This document shows positions 1-9,061 of a DNA stretch of 64,000 nt, piece by piece (positions within the stretch are counted from its first letter, which is position 1; the number at the start of each line of letters is the position of its first letter). The stretch is from Hydrocarboniphaga daqingensis (GTDB lineage Bacteria; Pseudomonadota; Gammaproteobacteria; Nevskiales; Nevskiaceae), in the NCBI RefSeq assembly GCF_900129825.1, contig NZ_FQWZ01000005.1, positions 124,001-188,000 of the forward strand, written 5' to 3'. The translations under genes were made by a program, and so were the position numbers. The notes below the pieces were generated by a model. That model was not told the origin of the DNA and did not search any database. It saw only the letters and a program-made list of their open reading frames with translations.

Positions 1-219
1 GATCCGAAACCGCCGCTGGCCGTCGAGTTGACGCTGGTGACCAAGGACCTCGGCGAGTTGCGCTTCGTGTTCAAGCCGGGTTCCAACCCCGTTCCACAAG
101 GCCTTAACACCGTGGCGCCCCCAACCGGCGGCACGGGTGACACCGGCAATGGCGCCGGATCGCCTCCGCCCTCCGATCCCGACCCAGCACCGGCGCCCGA
201 TGCACAGCCCAGCGAATAA
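1..219 (+). CDS. gspJ: Type II secretion minor pseudopilin GspJ, C-terminal fragment
   Basis: Only the last 72 codons are present; the gene begins before the window. The frame is open from base 1 and reads PLAVELTLVTKDLGELRFVF near its start, which resembles the last strand of GspJ minor pseudopilins. A Pro/Gly/Asp-rich tail follows. GspJ sits with GspI, GspK and GspH at the tip of the periplasmic pseudopilus of the type II secretion system. The assignment rests mainly on position: the stop overlaps the start of gspK by 20 bases and gspL, gspM and gspN follow on the same strand. The tail of about 40 residues beyond the fold looks disordered. Confidence 0.75.
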   Translation, partial: DPKPPLAVELTLVTKDLGELRFVFKPGSNPVPQGLNTVAPPTGGTGDTGNGAGSPPPSDPDPAPAPDAQPSE

Positions 220-1168
220 GCGGCCCGCCGGGCAACGCGGCATCGCGCTGATTACCGCGTTGCTGATCGTATCGCTGGCCGTGATCGCTGCGACCGCGGT
301 GCTCAGTGCCGGCAGCCTGGCGATACAGCGTACGGCGACCTTGCAGGAAACCGAGAAGTCCTGGTGGTATGCCGTTGGCGTCGAGTCTTGGGTGACGACG
401 ATCCTGGCGCGCGATGCGCGCCAGAACAAATACGACGCGCTGAACGACATCTGGGCGCAGCCGGTGGACTTTCTCCCCGTCGAGCAAGGATTTTTGAGCG
501 GCCGCATCGTCGATCTTCAGGGTCGCTTCAATCTGAACAATTTCGCGGTCGCGGACCCGGCCACGTTCAAGCAATGGCAGGACATCTTCACGCGGCTGTT
601 CGAGCAACTGAAGCTGGAGCCGCAGTTGGCGCGCCCAATCTCGGAGGCCGTACGCGACTGGATCGATACCGACCAGGATCCGACGCCCTACGACGGCGCC
701 GAAGACAATGAGTACCTGTCGGCCCGCGCGCCGGCATTACCGCATCGTGCAGCCAATCGACTGATGATGAGCGTCACCGAGTTGATGGCAGTCAAGGGCA
801 TGACCCGCGAGATCTATCAGGCGCTGCTGCCCTACGTCAGCGCACTGCCACTCAGCGATACGACGATCAACGTCAATACGGCGCCCGAGCCTTTGTTAAG
901 GGCGCTGACGCTCAAGCCAAGCGCGGCATTCGAGGAGTTCATTCGCGAGCGCGTGCAGAAACCAGCGGAAACCAAGAGCGAGCTGACCAGCACTCAAGTA
1001 CTGGTTGCTCAAGATGCCGATCCGGCTCGATACGACATCAGCAGCCGGTTCTTCCAGCTGCGTGCCGAGGCCGCTATCGGCAATTCTCGTGTGGCACTAT
1101 ATGCGCTGATTTTCCGCCCTTCGCAGGGCGTGCCTCTAGTGCTGTCCCGCACTACCGACAGCGAATAA
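200..1168 (+). CDS. gspK: Type II secretion minor pseudopilin GspK
   Basis: GspK, the large minor pseudopilin that caps the pseudopilus tip. The 322-residue protein starts at the ATG at 200, inside the end of gspJ. It opens with a short basic leader and a type IV prepilin-like hydrophobic segment (GIALITALLIVSLAVI), where the conserved Glu+5 is absent, as is usual for GspK. The body has the family's helical insertion with the VRDWIDTDQDPTPYDGAEDN stretch, and the later TTINVNTAPEPLLRAL motif typical of GspK. The longer reading frame from 137 adds a Pro/Arg-rich stretch that does not look like a leader, so the internal start is preferred. gspL follows after 19 bases. Confidence 0.93.
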   Translation: MHSPANKRPAGQRGIALITALLIVSLAVIAATAVLSAGSLAIQRTATLQETEKSWWYAVGVESWVTTILARDARQNKYDALNDIWAQPVDFLPVEQGFLSGRIVDLQGRFNLNNFAVADPATFKQWQDIFTRLFEQLKLEPQLARPISEAVRDWIDTDQDPTPYDGAEDNEYLSARAPALPHRAANRLMMSVTELMAVKGMTREIYQALLPYVSALPLSDTTINVNTAPEPLLRALTLKPSAAFEEFIRERVQKPAETKSELTSTQVLVAQDADPARYDISSRFFQLRAEAAIGNSRVALYALIFRPSQGVPLVLSRTTDSE

Positions 1169-1187
1169 GCCCAGACCCCACATCCAC

Positions 1188-2411
1188 GTGCGCGAGATCT
1201 TCTACATCCGCCTTCCGTCCGGCGTATCCGCCGGCGACCTCGCCGAAGCGCCCGTGGACTACGGCGCCGCCCCGACCGAAGGGACGGCGCTGATCGACGC
1301 CCAGCGCGCGCCTTTGTCGCAGGCGCTGGACCACGCCGGCAGCCGTCGCATCGTGCTGATCGTGCCGGCCGCCGACGTGCGGTTGGCATCGGTCAGCGTG
1401 CCGGCGCGTCAGCCGGCCAAGGTGCTCGCAGCGGCTCCGTACCAGCTCGAAGACCAGCTCGCCGACGACGTCGAGACGCTGCATTTTGCGATCGGCGCCC
1501 GGCAGAGCGATGGCAGCAATCCGGTGGCCGTCGTTGCGCGTCGCCAGATGGATCGTTGGCTCGCACCGCTGCTGGAGCGCGGCCTGAAAGCCGACGCGGT
1601 CTATCCGGAGTCGCTGGCGCTGCCGCATGAAGTCGACGAAGGGGCCTGGACCGCGCTGATCGAGGCCGAGCAAGTGGTCGTGCGCAGCGGCGCCTACTCC
1701 GGTTTCAGCTGTTCGCCGGATGATCTGAGTTTGTACCTGCAGATGGCCGACCCGGAGCGCAGCCGCCCGCTACGCCTGTTGACTCTTGCCAGCGCCGATC
1801 TCGACTTCAGCCGTATCGACTGGCCGCTTGAACTCAGGCCCGGCTACTCCAGCGCGCTTGATGCCTTCAGCCGCCATCTGCAACCGGCACTGAGCATCAA
1901 TCTGCTGCAAGGCGCGTATTCGCAAAGCCCTTCGCTGCAGCGGCACTGGCTGCCGTGGCGACCGGCCGCCGCCCTCGCTGCGGCCTGCCTCTTGGTGGCA
2001 TCGGTGGCTTACCTGATTCAAAACGCCCAGCTGTCCCGCGAAATCGCCGCTCAAGACGCTGCCAACATCAGCCGCTTTCAGCAGCTGTTTCCGAGTCAGA
2101 CCCGTATCGTCGATCTCAGTGCGCAAGTCGACCAGCAGCTGCGCGCCATCAGCGGCGCAAGCCGCAACGGCGGCGTATTTCCGCTACTGGAAGTCTGGGC
2201 TCAGGCACTGGGCGCAAACCAGGGGTTGAAGATGCAGAACGTCCAGTACCGCGACGGCGCTCTGTATCTGGCGCTGCGGGCGACGGACCTGCAGGTCGTC
2301 GAACGTTTGCGTGAATGGTTTGCGAGCCAGCGTGGCACGGCACTGGAAGTGCAGTCGGCCGATGCGGGCAACGATGGCGTGCAAGTGCGCCTCAAGCTGA
2401 GTCCTGCCTGA
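1188..2411 (+). CDS. gspL: Type II secretion inner-membrane platform protein GspL
   Basis: GspL links the cytoplasmic ATPase GspE to the inner-membrane platform. The 407-residue protein begins at a GTG at 1188. It has an actin-like cytoplasmic domain over roughly residues 1-250, including the typical PYQLEDQLADDVETLHFAIG stretch. One transmembrane helix lies near residues 262-280 (AALAAACLLVASVAYLI), and a periplasmic ferredoxin-like domain occupies the last 110 residues. The stop codon TGA shares its final A with the ATG of gspM, so translation of the two is probably coupled. Length and layout match the family. Confidence 0.92.
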   Translation: MREIFYIRLPSGVSAGDLAEAPVDYGAAPTEGTALIDAQRAPLSQALDHAGSRRIVLIVPAADVRLASVSVPARQPAKVLAAAPYQLEDQLADDVETLHFAIGARQSDGSNPVAVVARRQMDRWLAPLLERGLKADAVYPESLALPHEVDEGAWTALIEAEQVVVRSGAYSGFSCSPDDLSLYLQMADPERSRPLRLLTLASADLDFSRIDWPLELRPGYSSALDAFSRHLQPALSINLLQGAYSQSPSLQRHWLPWRPAAALAAACLLVASVAYLIQNAQLSREIAAQDAANISRFQQLFPSQTRIVDLSAQVDQQLRAISGASRNGGVFPLLEVWAQALGANQGLKMQNVQYRDGALYLALRATDLQVVERLREWFASQRGTALEVQSADAGNDGVQVRLKLSPA

Positions 2412-2932
2412 TGGCCAATGCTGCCCTCCAATCCGCGATTGCCGATGCCCGCAGTCGCTACCGCCAACTGGCGCCTCGCGAGCGGGTGCTGCTGGTCGTC
2501 GGTGGCGCCGCGGTACTGCTGACATCGATCTACCTCGGGTTGATCGAACCCGCCGTCAACGCGCACGCCAGCCGTATTGCGGCCCTCGCGTCGTCGCGGG
2601 CGATCGCCACCCAACTCGAGTCGGCTGCGGCGGCGGTTGCTGCCGCCGGACCCAAGTCAGGCGCGGGCCAGATGGGTCGCGGCATGTCGCTGCTGGCGGC
2701 CATCGATCAGTCCACGCGCGGCGGCGTACTGACCAAGCCGCCCGAGCGCATGCAACCCGAAGGCGAGCGCGAGGTGCGCGTCTGGTTTGACGACGTGCCT
2801 TTCGACAGCCTGGTGCGCTGGGTCGCGTTGCTGCAGACGCAGTACGGCGTCACCGTCCAGATGCTCGACATCGAAGCCCAGCCCGGCGCCGGCCTGGTCG
2901 ATGCGCGGCTGTCCCTGACGCGCGCAAGCTGA
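2411..2932 (+). CDS. gspM: Type II secretion inner-membrane protein GspM
   Basis: GspM is the bitopic partner of GspL in the type II secretion inner-membrane platform. The 173-residue protein begins with a short cytoplasmic segment containing RYRQLAPRERVLL, a signature of the family. One membrane helix follows (about residues 33-54), then a periplasmic domain of about 120 residues. The ATG overlaps the gspL stop by one base (TGATG). A longer frame opens at 2315 but would overlap gspL by almost 100 bases and precedes the family N-terminus, so it is not used. gspN starts 8 bases after the stop. Confidence 0.9.
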   Translation: MANAALQSAIADARSRYRQLAPRERVLLVVGGAAVLLTSIYLGLIEPAVNAHASRIAALASSRAIATQLESAAAAVAAAGPKSGAGQMGRGMSLLAAIDQSTRGGVLTKPPERMQPEGEREVRVWFDDVPFDSLVRWVALLQTQYGVTVQMLDIEAQPGAGLVDARLSLTRAS

Positions 2933-2940
2933 AGGTCGCC

Positions 2941-3741
2941 ATGAAGACTCGTTGGCTGGTTCTGTCGTGCGTGTTGGTCTTTGTCTACACGGCAATCACG
3001 CGTGCGCCGTTGGGCGTGATCTACGGCTACTTCAAGCCGGCGTCCGGTGCGGCGTTCGATCTGATCGGGCTCGAAGGCAATCTGCAGCAAGGCGGCGCCG
3101 CAGGCGTGATCGTCGGCAATCAAACGGCGCTGCGTGACCTGCGCTGGACGATGCTGCCGCTGCAATTGCTGATCGGTCGAGCTGCATTCGACCTGTCCGC
3201 CAGCGGCGATGGCCTGCTGCTCGCAGGACGCGTAGCACAGAGCATCAGCGGCCAGACGCATATTCATGACCTGACCGCGAGCGGCTCAATCAAGCCCTTG
3301 CTGGCCGCATTCAAGCTGTTCGTTCCGGTCGACGGCACCCTGAGCCTGGACCTACAGCAGATGAGCCTGGCCCAAGGGCTGCCGACCACGGCCGAAGGTC
3401 GTGTCGACCTTAAGGGCCTGCAGTGGAAGCTGGCCCGCGACCCGATGCCGCTCGGCGATTTCTCGGCCGTCGTTGCGCCAACGGATCAGGCGCTGACGGC
3501 CACGATCAGCGCCGACCGCGGCCCGCTCGACGCCAGCGGCGACGCGCGCCTGCTGCCCGATCGGCGCTATGAACTGCATTTGCAGATCAAGGCCAAGGCC
3601 GATGCACCGCCCCCGCTGGTCAACATGCTGGCGAACCTGGGCGCACCCGACAACCAGGGCTATTACCACATTCGTCGCAGCGGACAGCTCGCAGCACCCG
3701 CAGCACCGGCAGCGGCTGTGACCGATGGAGCCTCGCCGTAA
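2941..3741 (+). CDS. gspN: Type II secretion protein GspN
   Basis: GspN is an accessory inner-membrane component found in some type II secretion systems, including the Xanthomonas Xps system; its exact role is unclear. The 266-residue protein has one N-terminal membrane helix (WLVLSCVLVFVYTAITRAP) and a periplasmic beta-rich domain with the GLEGNLQQG start typical of the family. It ends in an Ala/Pro-rich tail. In Xanthomonas the secretin gene follows gspN; here a Nudix gene overlaps the stop codon instead, and no gspD is present downstream. Confidence 0.87.
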   Translation: MKTRWLVLSCVLVFVYTAITRAPLGVIYGYFKPASGAAFDLIGLEGNLQQGGAAGVIVGNQTALRDLRWTMLPLQLLIGRAAFDLSASGDGLLLAGRVAQSISGQTHIHDLTASGSIKPLLAAFKLFVPVDGTLSLDLQQMSLAQGLPTTAEGRVDLKGLQWKLARDPMPLGDFSAVVAPTDQALTATISADRGPLDASGDARLLPDRRYELHLQIKAKADAPPPLVNMLANLGAPDNQGYYHIRRSGQLAAPAAPAAAVTDGASP

Positions 3742-4211
3742 TGCCGGCCACCCATGCCGACTGGTCGCCGCACATCGTCGTGGCAACCGTCGTCGAGCGT
3801 GACGGTCGGTTTCTGCTGATCGAAGAGCGGATCAATGAGCAGCGCGTACTCAACCAGCCGGCGGGCCATTGGGAGCCCGGCGAAACGCTGGTCGAGGCGG
3901 CTCGGCGGGAAACGCTGGAAGAAGCCGGCTGGGACGTCGAACCGACGCATCTGTTGGGCGTCTATGAATGGCAGCCCGCCAGCCTGCCCTACCCGTTTGT
4001 CCGCTTCGCGTTCGCCGCAACGCCGCTGCGCCACCATCCCGACCGGCCGCTGGACGCCGGCATCGAGCGCGCATTGTGGATGACGCCCGACGAGATTCTT
4101 CAGGCCGAGCCACGCTGGCGCAGTCCGTCGGTGCAGACCTGCATCACCGACTTTCAGGCAGGTGTCCGCTATCCGCTGGACTTGATCCGGCACCTGGCGC
4201 CATCGCGCTGA
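3741..4211 (+). CDS. nudJ: Nudix hydrolase, NudJ-like phosphatase
   Basis: A 156-residue Nudix protein that probably hydrolyses nucleoside di- and triphosphates or thiamin pyrophosphate-type substrates, as E. coli NudJ does. The complete Nudix box spans residues 42-64: G42, E48, R56-E57, E60-E61 and G63 fit GX5EX7REUXEEXGU. The start ATG shares its A with the gspN stop. mnmA follows after 7 bases; nudJ-mnmA adjacency is also found in E. coli, which supports the subfamily call. The substrate is not determined by the sequence. Confidence 0.88.
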   Translation: MPATHADWSPHIVVATVVERDGRFLLIEERINEQRVLNQPAGHWEPGETLVEAARRETLEEAGWDVEPTHLLGVYEWQPASLPYPFVRFAFAATPLRHHPDRPLDAGIERALWMTPDEILQAEPRWRSPSVQTCITDFQAGVRYPLDLIRHLAPSR

Positions 4212-4218
4212 TCTGCCG

Positions 4219-5307
4219 ATGAGTGGCGCCGGTGCACATGTCGTCGTGGGTTTGTCCGGCGGCGTCGATTCAGCCGTATCGGCCTATCTGCTGAAGCAAC
4301 AAGGCTACCGGGTGTCGGGCTTGTTCATGGTCAATTGGACCGACGACGAGCAGGGCTACTGCACCGCCGCCGACGACTTCCAAGACGCCCGCGCCGTTTG
4401 TGAAGAGCTGCAGATTCCGTTGCATCGCGTCGATTTTTCGGCCGAGTACCGCGAACGCGTGTTCCAGCACTTCTTGGCCGACTACGCCGCTGGCAAGACA
4501 CCCAATCCCGACTTGCTGTGCAATCGCGAGGTGAAGTTCCAGCCGTTTCGCGAGCATGCGCTGCGCTTGGGCGCCGACTACGTTGCCACCGGCCACTATG
4601 CCCAATTGCAGCAGGCCCCGGATGGCCCGCGACTGCTGCGCTCGGTGACCGAGGACAAGGACCAGACCTACTTTCTTGCGCTGGTTGCCCGCGCGCAGTT
4701 CGAGCGCGTGTTGTTTCCAATCGGGGGCCTGACCAAGCCGCAGGTCCGCGAGATCGCCGTCAAGGCGGGGCTGCCGAACCATCGCAAACGCGATTCCACC
4801 GGTATCTGCTTCATTGGCGAACGCGAATTTCGCGGGTTTCTGCAGCAGTACTTGAAGCCGGATCCGGGCGATATCGTTGACGATAACGGGCGCACGATAG
4901 GCCGGCATCAAGGCCTGATGTACTACACGCTCGGGCAACGCCGAGGCCTGAACATCGGCGGTGTGCGCGGTGCTCGTGAGGCGCCGTGGTTCGTCGTCGC
5001 CAAGGACAGCGCGCGCAAGCAGCTGCACGTGAGCCAAGATCCGCAGCATCCGCTGCTGATGAGGATGGCGCTGCGGACAGTGCCGTTTTCATGGATCCGC
5101 CGGCCCCCGGTGACACCGCCGCGGTTGCTCGCCCGGATCCGGCATCGCCAGACGCTGCAAGGGTGCACGGCCACGATCAATGACGACGGGCGGGTTGACG
5201 TGGTGTTCGAGCAGGCTCAGCGCGCGGTGTCACCCGGCCAATACTGCGTGCTGTATGACGGCGAGGAATGCCTCGGCGGCGGCGAGATTGAAGCGGCGCT
5301 ACGTTAG
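4219..5307 (+). CDS. mnmA: tRNA-specific 2-thiouridylase MnmA
   Basis: MnmA adenylates and thiolates U34 of tRNA-Lys, -Glu and -Gln to make the 2-thio group of mnm5s2U, taking sulfur from the Tus/IscS relay. The 362-residue protein has the PP-loop motif GLSGGVDSAV at residues 11-20. The two catalytic cysteines are C101 (in NPDLLCNREVKF) and C197 (in STGICFIGE), and a beta-barrel C-terminal domain follows. Length matches the family. It is the last gene of the plus-strand run that begins with gspJ and converges with lapB 23 bases away; no terminator hairpin was seen between them. Confidence 0.97.
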   Translation: MSGAGAHVVVGLSGGVDSAVSAYLLKQQGYRVSGLFMVNWTDDEQGYCTAADDFQDARAVCEELQIPLHRVDFSAEYRERVFQHFLADYAAGKTPNPDLLCNREVKFQPFREHALRLGADYVATGHYAQLQQAPDGPRLLRSVTEDKDQTYFLALVARAQFERVLFPIGGLTKPQVREIAVKAGLPNHRKRDSTGICFIGEREFRGFLQQYLKPDPGDIVDDNGRTIGRHQGLMYYTLGQRRGLNIGGVRGAREAPWFVVAKDSARKQLHVSQDPQHPLLMRMALRTVPFSWIRRPPVTPPRLLARIRHRQTLQGCTATINDDGRVDVVFEQAQRAVSPGQYCVLYDGEECLGGGEIEAALR

Positions 5308-5330
5308 GCGCCAGCGACGAACTCAGCGCA

Positions 5331-6512
5331 TCAGGTTTTGACCGGCGTCAGACGATCATCCGCTGGTACGACACTGCCCCACTGCTTGCACGACGGGCAC
5401 TGCCAGAACAGAAGGCCGGGGGCCAAGCCACAGCTGGTGCAGCGATAGCGGGTACGCGCCGACGCCGCGATCCGCAACGCCTCCTGCAGCGTGTTCATGG
5501 CCAGCGCCATGCTTTCGTCCTGCGGCGGTTCAATGACCTTGAGCAGTTCCTCGAGCAAGGCCCAGCGCGGGTTGGCAGCGAAGGACTCGGCCAGGAAACG
5601 CGCCGGATTGCTGCCGGTTTCGCGCAGCAGCCGAGCCTGCGCCAGTACGCTGACGCTGACCGTATCTTCCGCGTCCAGCTCCCTTAGAAACTCCAGGAAC
5701 TCCGGCAGTTGATGCTCGGCTTCCGAGCAGCGGAGCAAGGGTTCGACGATTTCCGGGATGTACCGCAGATCCTGCTCCGGGACGCGGCGCAAGGCCTTGA
5801 TCGCACCGAGGCGATCGCCTTTGGCTTCGAGCACCGAACCGAGCAGCAGATTGGCCCGAACGCAACCCGCTTCTTCGTCGAGCGCGCGCAGCGCCAGGCG
5901 TTGCGCCTCATCGAGATTCTTGGCGCGACGCGCCTCGTCGGCCAGCTCGCAGTAATACTGCGCCGTGATCGCCTGGCGCGGCTGGGCAGCCACCGCCTGC
6001 AGACGCCGGCTGGCATCGATCGCGCGCCGCCACTCGTGACTCTGCTCGTGGATCGATACCAATGATTCCAGCGCCGAGGTCACGTGCAGTCCGCGCTGGC
6101 TCAAGGCTTCGAACAGGGTTTCGGCCCGGTCGATCATGCCGGCCTTCAGATAGTCGAGTGCCAGCTCATAGCGAGCGCGGTCGAATTGGTCGGGCCGCAG
6201 CGGTGCCCGCTCGACCAATGCCTCGTGAACGCGAAGCGCCCGGTCCACTTCGCCGCGCTTACGAAACAGCGCCCCGAGCGTCAGGTGCAGTTCCACGGCC
6301 TGGCTGTCGAACTCACCGACACGCAGCAACGCTGCCAGCGCCTGGTCCGGATCATCGGCGACCAGATGGCTCATTCCGGCCATGGCCTCCGCCGTGGGGC
6401 GATCGTCGTCAGCAGCTCCGGGGCTGCCGGGACGCCCCGGGCGACCCCGGATATACCAGCCGAGCGCGATCCCGAGCGGCAGGATCAACCAGGCGGCGAC
6501 GCTATCCGACAT
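5331..6512 (-). CDS. lapB: Lipopolysaccharide assembly protein LapB (YciM)
   Basis: LapB is an inner-membrane-anchored cytoplasmic TPR protein that with FtsH controls LpxC turnover and so LPS synthesis. The 393-residue protein has an N-terminal membrane helix (VAAWLILPLGIALGWYIRG), a run of TPR helices over most of its length, and a C-terminal rubredoxin-like metal site with two CxxC pairs (CTSC and CPSC) near residues 363-380. Its start overlaps the end of lapA by 11 bases, giving the usual lapA-lapB pair below ihfB. An Arg/Gly/Pro-rich linker and an acidic stretch follow the anchor. Confidence 0.95.
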   Translation of the reverse strand: MSDSVAAWLILPLGIALGWYIRGRPGRPGSPGAADDDRPTAEAMAGMSHLVADDPDQALAALLRVGEFDSQAVELHLTLGALFRKRGEVDRALRVHEALVERAPLRPDQFDRARYELALDYLKAGMIDRAETLFEALSQRGLHVTSALESLVSIHEQSHEWRRAIDASRRLQAVAAQPRQAITAQYYCELADEARRAKNLDEAQRLALRALDEEAGCVRANLLLGSVLEAKGDRLGAIKALRRVPEQDLRYIPEIVEPLLRCSEAEHQLPEFLEFLRELDAEDTVSVSVLAQARLLRETGSNPARFLAESFAANPRWALLEELLKVIEPPQDESMALAMNTLQEALRIAASARTRYRCTSCGLAPGLLFWQCPSCKQWGSVVPADDRLTPVKT

Positions 6513-6795
6513 CTTTCAGCGGAATGTTGCGCAGCGATTTCAGTTCGGTCTCGGCGTCGCGCAGTTGCTTGCGCAGGCGCCTGGCCTCGCCTTTCAGCGC
6601 CAGGATCCGGGCCCCGCAGACCAGTAGCGTCAGCAGCACCGCGATGAAGAAATCGGCCAGCACCAGCGCGATCAATGGCAGCTCGATCTGTCCGGCCAGG
6701 TAATCAAAACGAATCGGCTGAGCGTTGAAGTAGCCGATCGTGGCGCCTGCGCACAACACCAGCACCAGGACGACGGTGACGAATATCCGGTACAT
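6502..6795 (-). CDS. lapA: Lipopolysaccharide assembly protein LapA
   Basis: LapA (DUF1049) is a small inner-membrane protein that works with LapB in LPS assembly. The 97-residue protein has two hydrophobic segments (about residues 4-22 and 42-63) and a basic, coiled-coil-like C-terminus (EARRLRKQLRDAETELK). The F-N-x-Q-P-I-x-F-D loop between the helices is typical. It lies between ihfB and lapB, as in most gammaproteobacteria. Confidence 0.92.
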   Translation of the reverse strand: MYRIFVTVVLVLVLCAGATIGYFNAQPIRFDYLAGQIELPLIALVLADFFIAVLLTLLVCGARILALKGEARRLRKQLRDAETELKSLRNIPLKDVG

Positions 6796-6866
6796 GATGG
6801 TCTTCCTTGTTCAGTGGACGGGCCGACACCTGCGGCAGCCCGCCAAGGCGCTCGGTAACGACAGAC

Positions 6867-7157
6867 TCAGTCTGATGCGCTGTCGTTGACGCGCTCACGC
6901 ATCTCTTTGCCCGGCTTGAAGTGGGGCACATGTTTGGCCGGGATCGTGACCGCTTCGCCGGTTTTCGGGTTGCGTCCAATCCGGCTCGGCCGATGGTGCA
7001 ATGCAAAACTGCCAAAACCGCGGATTTCCACCCTGTCCTGCTTCGCCAAGGCCATGCTGACACGGTCCAAGATCAACTTGACCGCCAACTCAACATCCTT
7101 GTGCATCAGGTGGGTCTGCCGCGCGGCCAGACGTTCGATCAGCTCCGACTTCGTCAT
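6867..7157 (-). CDS. ihfB: Integration host factor subunit beta
   Basis: IHF-beta pairs with IHF-alpha to form a sequence-specific DNA-bending protein used in recombination, replication and transcription control. The 96-residue protein has the full HU/IHF fold: [11 protein letters not shown] at the N-terminus, VEIRGFGSF at the dimer core, and the arm motif [20 protein letters not shown] with the intercalating proline. Placement directly after rpsA, and the [10 protein letters not shown] end, identify the beta rather than the alpha subunit. It follows a strong terminator, so it probably has its own promoter in the 46 bases upstream. Confidence 0.97.
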   Translation of the reverse strand: MTKSELIERLAARQTHLMHKDVELAVKLILDRVSMALAKQDRVEIRGFGSFALHHRPSRIGRNPKTGEAVTIPAKHVPHFKPGKEMRERVNDSASD

Positions 7158-7203
7158 ATTCAGTAAGGGAATGAGGCCGCAGCGTTGACGATAGAGAAAA
7201 AAG

Positions 7204-7229
7204 AAGGGCCGCGCAAGCGCGGCCCTTCG
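7204..7229 (-). terminator. Rho-independent terminator after rpsA
   Basis: An 11-bp perfect G/C-rich stem closes on a four-base loop: on the plus strand GAAGGGCCGCG (7204-7214), CAAG, CGCGGCCCTTC. On the minus strand the stem is followed by a run of six T residues (7198-7203 region), so it ends the rpsA transcript. The plus strand also carries GATTTTT after the stem, so it may work in both directions. Confidence 0.93.
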
Positions 7230-7267
7230 ATTTTTCCCAATACTTCTGGGTAGATAGAGCGAGCAGC

Positions 7268-8944
7268 TTAGTTGTCGTTGCCGCCCAGCTGATCCTTGAG
7301 CAGGTCGCCCAGCGACGTCTTGCCGGTGGAGGCGTTGCGGGAGTATTCCTGCACGATCTCGGCTTCTTCCTGGATTTCCTTCTCGCGAACCGACAGCGTC
7401 ACGATGCGGCTCTTGCGATCCACACCGATGAAGCGGGCTTCCAGCGTGTCGCCTTCCTTCAGGACCTTGGTGGCGTCTTCAACACGCTCGCGCGACAGGT
7501 CGTTGGCCTTGATGTAGCCCTCGACGCCGCCAGCCAGTTCGATGACCGCACCGCGGGTTTCGACCGACTTGACCGTGCCCTTGACCATCGCGCCCTTGGC
7601 GTTCTCTGCCATGAACTGGGTCAGCGGGTCCTGAGCAACCTGCTTGACGCCGAGGCTGATGCGCTCACGGGCCGAGTCGATCGCCAGCACAACGGCGTTG
7701 ACTTCCATGCCCTTCTGGTACTTGCGCACGGCGTTGCTGCCGTCGTCGTTCCAGTCCAGATCCGACAGATGGACCAGGCCGTCGATGCCGCCATTGAGGC
7801 CGATGAACACACCGAAGTCGGTGATCGACTTGATCTGGCCGGTGACCTTGTCGCCCTTCTGGTAGTTCTGGCTGAACTCTTCCCACGGATTCGGGACGCA
7901 CTGCTTCATGCCCAGGCTGATACGGCGGCGTTCGCCGTCGATATCCAGGATCATCACCTCGACTTCCTGACCGATGGTAACGGCCTTGTTCGGGTTGATG
8001 TTCTTGTTGGTCCAGTCCATTTCGGACACGTGGACCAGGCCTTCGACGCCCGGCTCGATTTCGACGAACGCGCCGTAATCGGTGATGTTGGTGACCTTGC
8101 CGAACAGGCGGGTCTTTTCCGGGTAGCGGCGGGCGATGTCGACCCACGGATCGGCGCCCAGCTGCTTCAAGCCGAGGCTGACGCGACGACGCTCGCGGTC
8201 GTACTTCAGCACCTTGACTTCGATTTCCTGGCCGACCTGAACGACTTCCGCCGGATCCTTGATGCGCTTCCAGGTCATGTCGGTGATGTGCAGCAGACCG
8301 TCGATGCCGCCCAGGTCGACGAACGCGCCGTACTCGACGAGGTTCTTGACCACGCCCTTGAGGACGATGCCTTCCTGGAGGTTGGCAAGCAGGCTGTCGC
8401 GCTCAGCGCTGTACTCGGCTTCGAGCACTTCGCGGCGGCTGACAACGACGTTGTTACGCAGACGGTCGAGCTTGATGACCTTGAACTCGAGCGGCTTGCC
8501 TTCGAGGTAGGACGTGTCGCGGACCGGGCGAACGTCGACCAGCGAACCCGGCAGGAACGCGCGGACCGTGCCGATGTCGACGGTGAAGCCGCCCTTGACC
8601 TTGCCGGTGATGATGCCGATGACCGTTTCCTTGCCGTCGAACGCCTTCTGCAGGCGCTCCCAGGTCTTGATCCGCTCGGCCTTTTCCTTGCTGAACTTGG
8701 TTTCGCCAAAGCCGTCTTCGACGGTTTCCAGCGCCACTTCCACCTGATCGCCGACGGCGATGCTGAGGACTCCGTCGACCATGAACTCGGCGATCGGGAT
8801 CACACCTTCGGACTTCAGGCCCGCATCGACGATGACGACGTCGGGCTTCAGCTCCAGCACGATCGCGTTGACGATGGTGCCCGGCTGCATGGACTGGCCA
8901 CCTTTCAGGCTGGCTTCAAATAGTTCGGCAAAAGACTCAATCAT
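7268..8944 (-). CDS. rpsA: 30S ribosomal protein S1
   Basis: S1 binds the 5' regions of mRNAs and brings them to the 30S subunit. The 558-residue protein carries six S1 (OB-fold) domains, close to the E. coli length of 557. The repeats are plain in phrases such as [20 protein letters not shown] and [21 protein letters not shown]. No strong Shine-Dalgarno sequence lies just before the start (only AGGA about 17 bases up), which fits the known self-repressed, structure-dependent initiation of rpsA in E. coli. It is downstream of cmk and ends at a strong terminator. Confidence 0.98.
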   Translation of the reverse strand: MIESFAELFEASLKGGQSMQPGTIVNAIVLELKPDVVIVDAGLKSEGVIPIAEFMVDGVLSIAVGDQVEVALETVEDGFGETKFSKEKAERIKTWERLQKAFDGKETVIGIITGKVKGGFTVDIGTVRAFLPGSLVDVRPVRDTSYLEGKPLEFKVIKLDRLRNNVVVSRREVLEAEYSAERDSLLANLQEGIVLKGVVKNLVEYGAFVDLGGIDGLLHITDMTWKRIKDPAEVVQVGQEIEVKVLKYDRERRRVSLGLKQLGADPWVDIARRYPEKTRLFGKVTNITDYGAFVEIEPGVEGLVHVSEMDWTNKNINPNKAVTIGQEVEVMILDIDGERRRISLGMKQCVPNPWEEFSQNYQKGDKVTGQIKSITDFGVFIGLNGGIDGLVHLSDLDWNDDGSNAVRKYQKGMEVNAVVLAIDSARERISLGVKQVAQDPLTQFMAENAKGAMVKGTVKSVETRGAVIELAGGVEGYIKANDLSRERVEDATKVLKEGDTLEARFIGVDRKSRIVTLSVREKEIQEEAEIVQEYSRNASTGKTSLGDLLKDQLGGNDN

Positions 8945-9061
8945 TCATTGACTCGCATAATCCTGCCCGGGACGGAGGCGGCAGTCGTGTTGGATATCAA
9001 AGGCCGCATCCGTTTACGGCCCAGACCCCAGCAACGCAAAACAGCACAGTCCAACAAGTTT

